DNA of 64,000 nucleotides from assembly GCA_034421295.1 (NCBI GenBank), contig DAOUKM010000012.1:124001-188000 (forward strand), in the 5' to 3' direction. Source of the stretch: CAUZIR01 sp034421295 (GTDB taxonomy: Bacteria > Chloroflexota > Dehalococcoidia > Lucifugimonadales > UBA2962). A program made the translations under genes and the position numbers. The notes beneath the pieces are model-generated. The model searched no databases and was not told the DNA's origin. It saw only the letters and a program-made list of their open reading frames with translations. This document shows positions 34,125-42,893 of the stretch, piece after piece (position 1 is the stretch's first letter; the number at the start of each line of letters is the position of its first letter).

Positions 34125-35717
34125 CTACACCTCCAGAGCCATGGCCTGAACCCTGGCTCTGCCTGGCTCCGCCGATACCGCCCTGGTCCCGTCGGACTGA
34201 AGCAGGGGCCGACGGTCCTCTCGCGTTAGCAGTTCAGCGTATGGGCCGAGCGCCGCGTCCAATTTGCGATCGTAGTACTCCGGCAGCGCCTCGGACCTCC
34301 CCTCATGAAACGCCCTGAAGTCGCGATCGGTCTTCATCACGTGCAGGATGCGCTTGTACTCCCGGTGGATGCGCCATGCGCCCTGGGAGCGAAGGGTGTG
34401 CAGCACGCGGAGCGGATACCCGGGCGTAGCCACCAATCTCTTAAGCACGACCTGGGGAGATGCCATGTGAGCGTACATATCGACAAGGTGCTCGTAGTAG
34501 GTGACCGGGTCGTAGTTCTTGAGAGTGGTGACGACGTGAGGTGCGTAGTAGAAAGCGAACGGCATCGAGGTCAAGATGCGCCCCTCGTCCAGGTACCTGT
34601 CGAACAGAGGGGTTCCGCCGAAGGGAGTGGGGATATTGATGGTCGGCCACACGAAGGGCGCCCGCGACATGAAGTCCTTTGTCAGCTCGACCGGCCTTTC
34701 TCCCTCATCACCGTCGAGCCCGAAGATCAGGTTGGCCTGCATCCCGGGCACGTATTCGCGTATCTGATGGAAATGGTCGACCACCTGGTCGAGCTTGATG
34801 TGATCTGCACGTTTAGACCCTACGCCGGACTTGTTCGAATATGCGCTCCATGATTCAACCCCCGGCGCCAGGTAGAGGCATCCGGAGGAGCGCAGCCTTT
34901 CGAGTCTCTTCGGGCGCAAGATGGACAGCGAGCTCTCCATGATGTAGTAGCTGCGGCCCCTGTGCGGGATCCTCTCTAACACCGAGAAAAGCTCGTCGAA
35001 CTTAACGGCAAAGTTAGGGTCGTGGAAGCTGACGTATAGCTCGGGATAGTTCTCGAATATGAACCGCAGGTCGGCCTCCAGCCTGTCCAAGGGCAGCAAC
35101 ATGAATGGATTGGCCCAGTCGATGCAAAAGTCGCACGCGTACGGGCAGCCGATGCTCGCGAGCATCGGCACGGTGCTGGATATGTAGGGCCTTCCGCGGG
35201 AGAAGATCGATGTCTCGATCTCCGGCATCCGCTCCTCGACGGTCGGTAGATCCTTGAGCTGACGGCCACTGGTCACGGTCTCTCCACGCGGAGACTCTCT
35301 CAAAATGTCCTCGAGCAGGGACTTATCGCAATCGAGCACAACCACGTCGAAGAAGCGGCGGCAGTCGTCCGGAAATGACTTGGCATGCGGGCCGCCGATG
35401 ACCGTGAGAACGCCGTCCCGCCGGAAGGCCTTGGCCAGGGCGTAGGCCAGCGCGCTCGCCTGCGTGTACGTCGAGATGAACACAACGTCCAGATCGTCCG
35501 GCAGTAGATCCTTCGCGTCTCCCTGGCCATAGTAGGTTGCGTAGTAGGTGTCGTGGCCCATCTGTCGGCACCAAACGCTAATCGCCTGTGGCATGACGCT
35601 GGCATACTGCTTGAGGAAGTAGTAGGCGTAGGCGGCATGAGACCAATGCCTATTTCTCTCAGGACGCAGGATCTCAAGTACGCCTACTCGCACGGCTTGA
35701 CTCCAGGCGGTATGCAC
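34125..35717 (-). CDS. B12-binding-domain radical SAM protein
   Basis: 530-residue protein. The N-terminal part (to about 150) resembles a cobalamin-binding Rossmann domain (LDVVFISTYTQASALAYALA, LTVIGGPHAKSFPDD). The radical SAM core has the cluster ligands Cys191, Cys195 and Cys198 in IGCPYACDFCIDW, then SFHDPNFAVKFDEL and LAPGVESWS. A C-terminal region of about 150 residues has no recognised domain. The classical B12 His of DxHxxG is not evident, so cobalamin use is uncertain. GTG 35717 is assumed; GTG 35693 is possible. No neighbouring pathway genes indicate the product. Confidence 0.82.
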   Translation of the reverse strand: MHTAWSQAVRVGVLEILRPERNRHWSHAAYAYYFLKQYASVMPQAISVWCRQMGHDTYYATYYGQGDAKDLLPDDLDVVFISTYTQASALAYALAKAFRRDGVLTVIGGPHAKSFPDDCRRFFDVVVLDCDKSLLEDILRESPRGETVTSGRQLKDLPTVEERMPEIETSIFSRGRPYISSTVPMLASIGCPYACDFCIDWANPFMLLPLDRLEADLRFIFENYPELYVSFHDPNFAVKFDELFSVLERIPHRGRSYYIMESSLSILRPKRLERLRSSGCLYLAPGVESWSAYSNKSGVGSKRADHIKLDQVVDHFHQIREYVPGMQANLIFGLDGDEGERPVELTKDFMSRAPFVWPTINIPTPFGGTPLFDRYLDEGRILTSMPFAFYYAPHVVTTLKNYDPVTYYEHLVDMYAHMASPQVVLKRLVATPGYPLRVLHTLRSQGAWRIHREYKRILHVMKTDRDFRAFHEGRSEALPEYYDRKLDAALGPYAELLTREDRRPLLQSDGTRAVSAEPGRARVQAMALEV

Positions 35718-36417
35718 GAATTCCTGCGGACGGAGCGCGAATGTGCGATCGAATCAACCTTCATGTGTGCGTACTGTATGACGACTCTGCCTTTTGGTGG
35801 TGGCTTGCCGTCCGTTTCTCAGTGTCCCCGCTATCTTAGCCCCATTGACGTTGACATTGTTCCTGACCTTGGGATACAGGCCCCCTGAGACTTACAAACG
35901 AGATGTGGATGTGGCCAGAGACTGGGCGTGGACGGGAAACCCGTCCGGTCGCAGGAGGGGATGTACGCCGGCGACCACCGGGGAGAAAGTAAGGCTCACG
36001 TTCTTCCGTCGAGCCCATCTCCCCGACCCCATGCTCCCCTAGGCGCCGACCCGCCTGGGGAAGAGCGGCGGGCGATGGACCACCTGCAAGGGAGTCAACA
36101 CGATCAAGGGGCTAGTGGGTGAGACGGTGGCCTAGAATAACAGCCTCTCAGTACCAAGGAGCAGGGAATCAAGGGCCGGGCGACACACCTTCCAGATGAG
36201 GAACTAGCTTTATCTCCCTACAGATCGGAAAGTCGCGCGGGACGTTGGGGGTCATTCGATCGACCCGCCACAGCCGTAACCACCGCAAGGGAGCCCCAGT
36301 TCAGTCCCCTGGGGTCCTCACGACAAGAGGGTTAAGCTGAACGCAAAGGCCGACAAGCCTTCCAGACGGCCGGCTAAGGTCGCACATAGCGCCGCGTCCA
36401 GGGGAGACGGCTCCAAA
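35718..36417. other. 700-bp intergenic region with strong hairpins
   Basis: No convincing gene. Three compact stems are visible on the plus strand: GGACGGG-AAA-CCCGTCC (35930-35946), GGTCGC...GCGACC (35947-35976) and CCCCTAGGCG...CGCCTGGGG (36036-36060, one bulge). A TTGACA at 35851-35856 precedes them but lacks a clear -10. The remaining sequence reads like decayed coding DNA. Confidence 0.4.
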
Positions 36418-36816
36418 GTGGTCCTGCTTTCGGGCGGCAACCCTCAGATTCCGAAAGGGGACGGCAACGAGCCCGTGCAGGCCTACATCGCGGCCATGCC
36501 GGGCTGGAAGAGCGACGTCGGGCGCCGCCTGGATGACCTAATCGTGCGCACGGTGCCCGATGTGCGCAAGGCCGTAAGATGGAACTCGCCCTGGTACGGC
36601 ATCGAGGACCGGGGCTGGTTCGTCAGTTACCACGTCTTCACCCGCTACGTAAAGGTGACCTTTCTCAATGGCGCGTCCTTGAGACCCTCACCACCCGGCT
36701 CAGGCAAGGACAAGGAATCGCGCTGGGTAGACATACATGAGGGCGAACTGGACGAGGCCCAGATGACGGAGTGGGTCCGCCAGTCGGCCATCCTGCCTGG
36801 CTGGCGGGGGTTCTGA
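36418..36816 (+). CDS. DUF1801-domain protein
   Basis: 132 residues from GTG 36418. VQAYIAAMPGWKSDVGRRLD, VRKAVRWNSPWYGI and WFVSYHVFTRYVKVTFLNG are the DUF1801/YdhG-like core, with WVDIHEGELDEAQ at the end. Similar proteins usually begin with a Lys/Ala-rich tail before LLSGGNPQIPKGDG; here the frame upstream encodes KADKPSRRPAKVAHS back to a CTG at 36337 that follows AGAGGG. The true start may therefore be that CTG. Function of the family is unknown. Confidence 0.82.
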   Translation: MVLLSGGNPQIPKGDGNEPVQAYIAAMPGWKSDVGRRLDDLIVRTVPDVRKAVRWNSPWYGIEDRGWFVSYHVFTRYVKVTFLNGASLRPSPPGSGKDKESRWVDIHEGELDEAQMTEWVRQSAILPGWRGF

Positions 36817-37058
36817 CGACCCGCCAGTCTCCGTTCTGCATTGATCAGATGGCCATGCCAGAGGCCGGCTTGACCACTTCGCATGCGAAACGTCGGCCGC
36901 ACCGGGTCGCCATCATAGATGGCCTGACCGGGACTTGGGACCTCCGTATCGGCTCGGTGCGGCTGAGGTCAACTAGCAGGTCCGCCGGCTCGCATTAGGG
37001 CCGCTCCTGCCCCTCCACCGCGGGCGCTACAGGGCGAGGCGGGCCGCCCCGGGCGTCT

Positions 37059-37883
37059 TCACAGTCTGCGCACGTTCCACCTGGTCTTCAGGGCGGCCAC
37101 CACTGCGAAGGCCAGTGTGGCCGCCAGCGCCATCGCGGGACCCGATGGCAGGTCCACATGGAAGGAGACATACAGGCCGGCCACCGCCGAGAAGGCGCCG
37201 ACCAGTGCACCGATGACCATGACCCCGACGAACCTCCTGGCCAGGAGGTAGCCGGTCGCCGCCGGCGTGATTAGCATCGCCATGACCAGAACGATGCCGG
37301 CGGCCTGTATGCCGATAATGATGACCAACGCCAGCAGGGCGAGCAGCACGTACTCAACGAAGCTCGTCCGAATCCCGACGACCGTAGCGCCCACCGGATC
37401 GAAGGTCGTGTACACGAGCTGACGGTGAAATGCATACAGTCCGACAACCACCAGTGCGGTCAGCCCCAGCGAGACGAACACGTCGGTACGCGACACCCCC
37501 AGCACCTGCCCCAGCAGCAGGTCCTCGATGTTTACGTTTACGTAGGCGGCCACCGACAGCAACACCAGACCCAGTGCGAACATGCCCGCGAAGACAATGC
37601 CTATCGAGGTGTCCTCGCTGATCCCCGTACGGCGGCTGACCACACCCATCAGCAGGGCAATGCCTATTCCAGCGGGCACCGCCGCAAAGAACGGACTGAT
37701 TCCCAGCATGAAGGCGACCACCATGCCGGGCAGCACCGAGTGGGCCAGCGCGTCTCCCATGAAGGCGCGTCCCCTCGTGATTACGTATGCACCGAGTACC
37801 GGGCACATGATTCCGACGAGCACGGAAACTATCAGCGCCCGCACCATGAACCCGTACTGGAAAGGCTCGGTTAGAAACCCCAC
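37059..37883 (-). CDS. Zinc/manganese-type ABC transporter permease
   Basis: 274-residue ABC-3 family permease with eight or so helices. MCPVLGAYVITRGRAFMGDALAHSVLPGMVVAF is the family's cytoplasmic-loop region (split here only for description), and ALLALVIIIGIQAAGIVLV with LVMAMLITPAATGYLLARR follows. Its GTG start shares a base with the ATPase TAG stop (TAGTG), indicating coupling. It belongs to the ZnuB/MntB group; zinc, manganese or iron(II) cannot be told apart by sequence. Confidence 0.9.
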   Translation of the reverse strand: MGFLTEPFQYGFMVRALIVSVLVGIMCPVLGAYVITRGRAFMGDALAHSVLPGMVVAFMLGISPFFAAVPAGIGIALLMGVVSRRTGISEDTSIGIVFAGMFALGLVLLSVAAYVNVNIEDLLLGQVLGVSRTDVFVSLGLTALVVVGLYAFHRQLVYTTFDPVGATVVGIRTSFVEYVLLALLALVIIIGIQAAGIVLVMAMLITPAATGYLLARRFVGVMVIGALVGAFSAVAGLYVSFHVDLPSGPAMALAATLAFAVVAALKTRWNVRRL

Positions 37884-38641
37884 TAAGCTTGACCTGAACC
37901 GTTGCCCGCCCTGTTTATCGCAAAGTCCAGGCCATGGGAGCCGTAGAGCTCCTCAAGTACCTTCGGAGTGAACGCCTCAGCGGGTGAACCGCACGCACAG
38001 ACGTGACGATTAATGCACAGAACCTGGTCGAAGCGCTCGGCCAGGTTAGTAAGGTCATGTGTGGCCAGCAGAACTATCATGCCCTCGGCGCGAAGTGACT
38101 GAAGAACCTCGATGATGCCCTCCTGGCCACCGACGTCCACCCCGCTGAAGGCCTCGTCCAGCAATAGTATGCTCGCCCGCTGGGCCAGCGCTCGTGCGAT
38201 GAATACCCGTTGACGCTGCCCGCTGGACAGTTCCGTCATCAGGGACGAGCGTCGCTCCCACAGCCCGACTCGGTCCAGACATTCACGCACCATCTCGCGG
38301 TCACTGTTGCTCGGCTGACGAAACCATCCGACATTGCCGTATCGCCCCATCATCACGACATCCAGGATGGTGGCCGGAAAGCGCCAGTTGATGCTGTCTC
38401 GCTGGGGGACGTAGGCCAGCGACCCGTTACGGGCATCCGCGCCCCGGAGCTTCACGGTTCCGCTAGCGATGGGCAGGATGCCCGCAATCGCATCGAAGAG
38501 GGTGCTCTTGCCGGCTCCGTTGGGACCCAGAACGCCCATCAGGGTTCCCGGCCCTACCTCGAAGGTAATATCTATCAGGGCCTTGAAACCGCGGCGCTCG
38601 ACGGTAACATCCTTGACAGATATGCCCAGCGTGGCGTCCAT
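37883..38641 (-). CDS. Zinc/manganese-type ABC transporter ATPase
   Basis: 252-residue ABC ATPase of the ZnuC/MntA group. Walker A GPNGAGKST (residues about 38-46), Q-loop YVPQRDSINWRFP (the INW/DW motif typical of metal-type transporters), signature LSSGQRQRVFIARAL, Walker B ILLLDEAFSGVD and switch His in LLATHDLT. It drives the adjoining permease. The upstream gene that should encode the binding protein is broken. Confidence 0.92.
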   Translation of the reverse strand: MDATLGISVKDVTVERRGFKALIDITFEVGPGTLMGVLGPNGAGKSTLFDAIAGILPIASGTVKLRGADARNGSLAYVPQRDSINWRFPATILDVVMMGRYGNVGWFRQPSNSDREMVRECLDRVGLWERRSSLMTELSSGQRQRVFIARALAQRASILLLDEAFSGVDVGGQEGIIEVLQSLRAEGMIVLLATHDLTNLAERFDQVLCINRHVCACGSPAEAFTPKVLEELYGSHGLDFAINRAGNGSGQA

Positions 38642-38718
38642 CTTCAGGGTCCGATTACGTCAACTACTTACCGGCGCTGTCCGGTCCGTCCTACACAATC
38701 CGATCAGGTGAGGCACCC

Positions 38719-39089
38719 TCAGCTCAGCGCCTCGGCTATGCGCTCGACGATGGTCGACGGGTCGCGCACGCCGTTTTGCAGGAGATCCCTGAGCCACGAC
38801 TCCTCCGGGCCGAGCCCTACGCTGAGCACAAGATCGGCGTCGGCGACTCTCGAAACGTCCCTGGCACCAGGCTGAACAACTCGATATTGTCCCCGCCCGT
38901 GGTCTCCACCCAATCGGCCACGACGTTGGTGGTCGTAACGGCGGGAAGATCGCGAACCTCAGGTTCGGGTTCCGCCGACGTGGCAGCGGTAGGCTCGACC
39001 TGCGTCGTCACCACCGTCGTGCCGCTGTCATCCGAACAAGCCGCAAGAGCCGCCGCCCGTGAAATCGAGTATCTGTGTTTGGACGCCAC
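38719..39089 (-). pseudogene. Decayed metal-binding lipoprotein (ZnuA-like)
   Basis: Two frames together encode pieces of a ZnuA/MntC-type solute-binding protein. The first has a lipobox-like ALAACSDD, an acidic linker and the typical VTTTNVVADWVETTGGDNIE with LFSLVPG; it then goes out of frame. The second gives VQPGARDVSRVADADLVLSV, with GLGPEESWLRDLLQ, ending at a TGA. Family members have roughly 300 residues with a His-rich loop and a second lobe, absent here. The junction falls at AGCCTGGTGCC, which would encode both FSLVPP and FQPGAR in an intact gene, suggesting deletion between direct repeats. Confidence 0.75.
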
Positions 39090-39161
39090 CGTCAGTCAGA
39101 GTCTCCCTGTTAGCGATCTATGAGCTTGCCTCAGAGGAGGTCAATGACCTATCCAGTCCTT

Positions 39162-39176
39162 TGATAATTTGTCTCA
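39162..39176. promoter_or_regulatory. Fur-family box 1
   Basis: TGATAATTTGTCTCA: first half-site matches the 7-1-7 Fur-family consensus TGATAAT-N-ATTATCA exactly, the second is degenerate (GTCTCA). It lies about 70 bp upstream of the decayed binding-protein gene. Confidence 0.55.
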
Positions 39177-39220
39177 ATCCTGAGCGACGTGAGATCGACA
39201 AAATACGACTGTCTAACAGC

Positions 39221-39235
39221 TGATAATACGTCTCA
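39221..39235. promoter_or_regulatory. Fur-family box 2
   Basis: TGATAATACGTCTCA: identical to box 1 except the two central bases, 59 bp away. On the minus strand it contains TATTAT, a possible -10 element of the metal-transporter operon, so a bound regulator would block transcription. Confidence 0.55.
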
Positions 39236-39277
39236 GCTCAGGGCAACTAAGCTGCCAAATAAGGTCTTGATCTGACC

Positions 39278-39715
39278 CTAGTTGCCTTCGCCCTCGACGC
39301 AGCGGTCACAGATGACGTAGAGCTCGATCCGGTGACCCATAATCTCGCCGGGGATATCGTTACCCAGGGTCCGAAGCAACCGCTCAAAGGTAGTGGTCCG
39401 AAATTCCCCGACTATGCCGCACCTGACGCATACCGTGTGGTGATGGTGCTCAATGCGCGACAGGCTGTACTTGGGAGCACCGTCGAGGAGGTTCAGCCTG
39501 CATATGACGCCTACCTCCATGAGGAGCTTTATGGTCCGGAAGATCGTCGCCCTGCCCACCCCGGGCAGTTCGCTGCCGATCTCGTCCGCGGTAAAGCCCT
39601 CCTGCTTGCCCTCCAGGATGCGGATGATCGCTCTCCTGGGGGCGGTGGATCGATAACCGCGATCCTCGAGGACAGCCAACATATCCGGGCGAGAGGTGGT
39701 GGGCGGCATTATCAT
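39278..39715 (-). CDS. Fur-family metalloregulator (Zur/Fur-like)
   Basis: 145-residue Fur-family repressor. The winged helix has APRRAIIRILEGKQEGFTAD, EIGSELPGVGRATIFRTIKL and LLMEVGVI; the dimerisation domain has the HHHH run (RIEHHHHTVCVRCGIVGEF) and a C-terminal CDRC, so both regulatory and structural zinc sites look intact. Directly upstream of the metal ABC genes with two boxes between, it is probably a zinc (Zur) or iron/manganese sensor. Start taken as ATG 39715; ATG 39709 is equally plausible. The frame to 39760 runs into non-coding sequence. Confidence 0.88.
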   Translation of the reverse strand: MIMPPTTSRPDMLAVLEDRGYRSTAPRRAIIRILEGKQEGFTADEIGSELPGVGRATIFRTIKLLMEVGVICRLNLLDGAPKYSLSRIEHHHHTVCVRCGIVGEFRTTTFERLLRTLGNDIPGEIMGHRIELYVICDRCVEGEGN

Positions 39716-40061
39716 GACCTGGATTATAGGCACCCTCAGCGGTGAATGGGGAAGCCCCATCCTATCGGTGATCCGTTTTGCGCGTCAAACCCGGCACCGC
39801 AGCTTTGCCACGGCGAATTCGACCGCTGCCCTGGCGACCCATCCCGGCGCAAACGTGCTGGCTCAATTGCCGACTTGCCCATTGGGCGAACATGCTGGCC
39901 GCCGCAGTGGTCTCCGGCACAGGGATGGTGCGAGACCTAACGAGACGGGTCTCAGCGGTGACGACCGGGTCCTGTCCGAACGCCGGACTGCCCCTGCGCC
40001 GGCAGTTTCCACCGTCCCCTCTTACCAGGGCCCATCAGGCCCCGCATTCGATGGGACCGGC
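39716..40061. other. Intergenic region, nothing recognised
   Basis: About 345 bp between sthA and the Fur-family gene on the minus strand. It should hold the regulator's promoter, but no TTGACA/TATAAT pair, known box or structured RNA stands out. Confidence 0.4.
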
Positions 40062-41513
40062 CTATGGCGTGAGCCGGCTCACGCCGTTCATGGCGGCGTC
40101 CGCATAGCATTCGACCAGCGTAGGGCAGCCGATCACGGACTCCAGGAAGTAGTCGATCGTGCCGCCGTGCGCGATCACGGCCTGCCCGACGTGTATCAGT
40201 TCGGCCGCGCCGTCCCCGATCGTGTGAACGCCCAGCAGCCTGCGGGTATCGGGGTCGAACAGCAACTTAAGGACGCCGACGTCGTCGCCCTGTATGACGC
40301 TGCTGATGGTTTCCCTGTACTGCGCCTTGCCCACCTCGTAGGGAACACCCTCGCCGGTGAGCTGGTCCTCCGTCTTTCCAACCATCGCCACCTCGGGCAC
40401 GGTCTTGACCGTGTACGGGTAGAGATCGGGGAACCCGCTCGAGGAAACTCCAAACGCGTGGCAGGCGGCCAGACGACCCTGGAGCTTGGAGGTCGAGGCA
40501 AGGTCCGGAAACCCGATGACTCCGCCGACCGCATAGACGCCCTCTACGTTGGTCTGGTAGTGATCGTCGACGGTCAGGCGGCCCCGTTCATCGGAAATTA
40601 TGCCCACCGCCTCGAGCCCCAGTGACTCGGTGGCTCCCGTCCTGCCGACGCAGTACATTACGGCATCACTCACTATCTGCTTTCCGCTACCAAGAAGCAC
40701 GCGCACCCTGTCGCCGAGTTCATCCCTGAGGTATTCGATGTCGAAAACCTCTTCGTTTAGGCGCAGTGTCACGCCCGTCTGGCGAAGGTGGTAGGCAAGG
40801 GTGTCGCTGATCTCTCTGTCGGCGAACGGCAGCAGCCGCGCCTCCTTGTCGACCAGCGTGACGCGCACCCCCAGGGTTGCAAAGGTGCCACAGTACTCTA
40901 GGCCGATCGATCCTGCCCCCACGATGGTCAGCTTGCGGGGCAACTCGGGCAGGTTCAGGACGTCGTCGCTAACAAATATGAGCCTCCCGTCCGCATGAAC
41001 CACGGGTGGCCTGGTGGAAAACGCCCCGACCGCTATGACCGCCTTGTCGGTATTGATGGTGCGGCTCGTTCTTCCGTCGTCGGCGCGGAGCCGAATGGTG
41101 TGGCGATCCACGAACGAGGCCTCGGCGTTTATCATCTCCACCCTGCTTGCGGCGAGGCGTCCACGCAGGATATCCACCTCCTGCCTCATCACGTACCGGG
41201 CCCTTTCCATAAGGTCGGCCATGGTGACGTTCCGCTTGACCGAATACGACCTGCCGTAGACCTTGCGTTCCCGGTGGCCGGTAAAGTGCAGAACGGCCTC
41301 ACGCAGGGTTTTGCTCGCGGTTCCCGTGTTGACGCTTACGCCGCCAACGTCCCCGAGCCTCTCGACCACGGCCACGCGTCCGCCGAACCTTGATGCCTGG
41401 ATGGCGGCCATCTGTCCGGCCGGACCGGATCCGATCACAACCATGTCATAGTCGTAGCTGGTCAACGCAGATGCTCCCGCCCTGGAGATGTCTATGACAC
41501 GCGGGCTGATCAT
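40062..41513 (-). CDS. sthA: Soluble pyridine nucleotide transhydrogenase-like flavoprotein
   Basis: 483-residue FAD-dependent protein of the dihydrolipoamide dehydrogenase superfamily. FAD motif VVIGSGPAGQMAAIQASRFG; where disulfide reductases have GTCLNxGCxPSK, this has GVSVNTGTASKTLREAVL, so the redox Cys pair is lost, as in SthA. The second Rossmann motif LTIVGAGSIGLEYCGTFATL, the VYAVGGVIGFPDL FAD segment and the C-terminal dimer domain follow. SthA equilibrates NADPH and NADH. Start ATG 41513, about 20 residues before the FAD motif. Confidence 0.88.
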   Translation of the reverse strand: MISPRVIDISRAGASALTSYDYDMVVIGSGPAGQMAAIQASRFGGRVAVVERLGDVGGVSVNTGTASKTLREAVLHFTGHRERKVYGRSYSVKRNVTMADLMERARYVMRQEVDILRGRLAASRVEMINAEASFVDRHTIRLRADDGRTSRTINTDKAVIAVGAFSTRPPVVHADGRLIFVSDDVLNLPELPRKLTIVGAGSIGLEYCGTFATLGVRVTLVDKEARLLPFADREISDTLAYHLRQTGVTLRLNEEVFDIEYLRDELGDRVRVLLGSGKQIVSDAVMYCVGRTGATESLGLEAVGIISDERGRLTVDDHYQTNVEGVYAVGGVIGFPDLASTSKLQGRLAACHAFGVSSSGFPDLYPYTVKTVPEVAMVGKTEDQLTGEGVPYEVGKAQYRETISSVIQGDDVGVLKLLFDPDTRRLLGVHTIGDGAAELIHVGQAVIAHGGTIDYFLESVIGCPTLVECYADAAMNGVSRLTP

Positions 41514-42017
41514 GTACCGGTCAGGCGAGTTGCGTCAAGCCGCACCGGTAGCCCGTGCCACGGATTCGGGCCTCCGCCCAGGCCTTTGTGGCTGAACCCA
41601 ACTCAACGGCACAGCCGCAATCCTCCGCATGGGTACGATGATCGGTAGGCCCCGCGATCCAATTGCCGTAACTGAACGCTTAATGCGACTGCATATCATC
41701 ACTCGACAAACACGTCGCTGAGCAGTAGAAACAAGGCAAGGAACATTGACAGGAAGGGGAAACATTATCTGGTCTGATTGTTCTGATACTGACTCTCATA
41801 TAGGCCTAATACTGTAGCCCCTCAAGCGAATGTAGAGCCTCCGTCTCCCAAACTAAAGGTGATCTATTCCGTCTCCTGTTCACGGCTAGCTTGTTCCATC
41901 AAACAACAGGACAATGGCACGGGCTTGTCTGCTAAACTCACCGTGTGTAAGTATGGATATTGGTGAGACCACTAGCTGTATGAACGTGCAGCAAAAAGAG
42001 TCTTTATGGAGGAGCAC
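41514..42017. other. Intergenic region between sthA and the His-rich gene
   Basis: About 500 bp, AT-richer than average. It contains a TTGACA at 41746-41751 without a well-placed -10, and a degenerate Fur-family box (41784-41798). A 76-codon minus-strand frame (41535-41765) has no coding character. Confidence 0.4.
41784..41798. promoter_or_regulatory. Possible third Fur-family box
   Basis: TGATACTGACTCTCA matches the two boxes at 39 kb at 11 of 13 fixed positions (TGATAAT-NN-GTCTCA). It lies about 220 bp upstream of the histidine-rich peptide gene. Confidence 0.35.
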
Positions 42018-42230
42018 ATGGCCCACGAACACGACCAGCACGAGTGTGATACCCACGAACACCACGGCGATGAGATTGGACACGTGCATGACGAGCACGA
42101 GTGCGATACCCACGAACATCACGCCGAGCACGCCGAGCATGAGTGCGACGATCACGAACACCACGGCGATGAGGCCGGTCACATGCACGACCAGCACGAG
42201 TGCGACGACCACGAACACCACGGACATTAG
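42018..42230 (+). CDS. Histidine-rich repeat peptide, probable metal binder
   Basis: 70 residues of which 24 are His, 4 Cys and most others Asp or Glu. It is built from four repeats with core HECD-x-HEHH, for example HECDTHEHHGDEIGHVHDE, with spacers GDEIGHV, AEHAE and GDEAGHM. The repetition is visible in DNA as four copies of CACGAGTGYGA...CACGAACAYCAC. The ATG at 42018 lies five bases after GGAGG; the ORF could also start at 42006. There is no signal peptide or membrane segment, so it is presumably a cytoplasmic zinc, nickel or copper buffer. No family name is assigned. Confidence 0.75.
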   Translation: MAHEHDQHECDTHEHHGDEIGHVHDEHECDTHEHHAEHAEHECDDHEHHGDEAGHMHDQHECDDHEHHGH

Positions 42231-42893
42231 GCATCGGTGGTCCCTCAAGGAGGTGCAACCGGAGGGGCCGACCCTTCTTCACCGAATCTGGCCTGCCAGT
42301 CGGAGCGCCCGTTCTCCCCTGCGGCCGAAACACCGGGCCGCAGGGGCTAAGCGGTTGGCGATAGGCCTCTACGGCCTCACGAGCCTCCCGTCGGCTCTAG
42401 GATCCATTCCGGGCTTCGTCTAGCCGAGCACGGTAGACGCACGCAGGTCACCGATGCCGGCACCCTGCCTGGGCGCGCAGGGAGCCATCCCACGCCACCT
42501 TCGGCAAGTCCGCAATGGACGACGGTCGCGCTTCCGGAGGCTAGGGACACTACGATCGTGCTGATGACCCAGGGGGTCCGGTAGGCGCCGTCTGACGGTC
42601 TCCCTAGAGACGATTGCAGCAAGGGCCGCGTCGCGACCCGGCTGGAGGATCCCTCCACGCCGAACACCCTCTGAGCACAGGTCCCGGGCTTCGGAGGCGT
42701 CTTCGGGAGCCTGGGCTCCCCCGTTTCTGCCCTGAAAGGGTCGCCCTTGGCGCGGCTCTACCGGCGGCGGATCAGATCTTCAGGGTGAGCCGTCCACCGT
42801 GTGCGCATTGCGCGAAGTGCCGCTGAGCCCGCAAATGGACGGACGGTCCCGGTGTTCACCGCGGACTCCTGCGGCACCTCGGCCTGCGGGACC
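42231..42893. other. Intergenic region with an 11-bp hairpin
   Basis: About 660 bp between two converging genes. It contains a perfect 11-bp stem CCCCTGCGGCC/GGCCGCAGGGG with a 9-nt loop (42316-42346), 85 bp after the His-rich gene. There is no T-run, so it is at best a non-canonical terminator. No gene is convincing elsewhere. Confidence 0.4.

Noticed and set aside
41535..41765. 76-codon minus-strand ORF
   Set aside because: No ribosome site, family or conserved composition.
42018..42230. CRISPR-like direct repeats
   Set aside because: Units are coding, in frame, imperfect and adjacent without spacers.
34125..42893. Integrated mobile element
   Set aside because: Although gene density is lower next to a tRNA gene, no integrase, transposase, terminal repeats or tRNA 3' duplication was seen.
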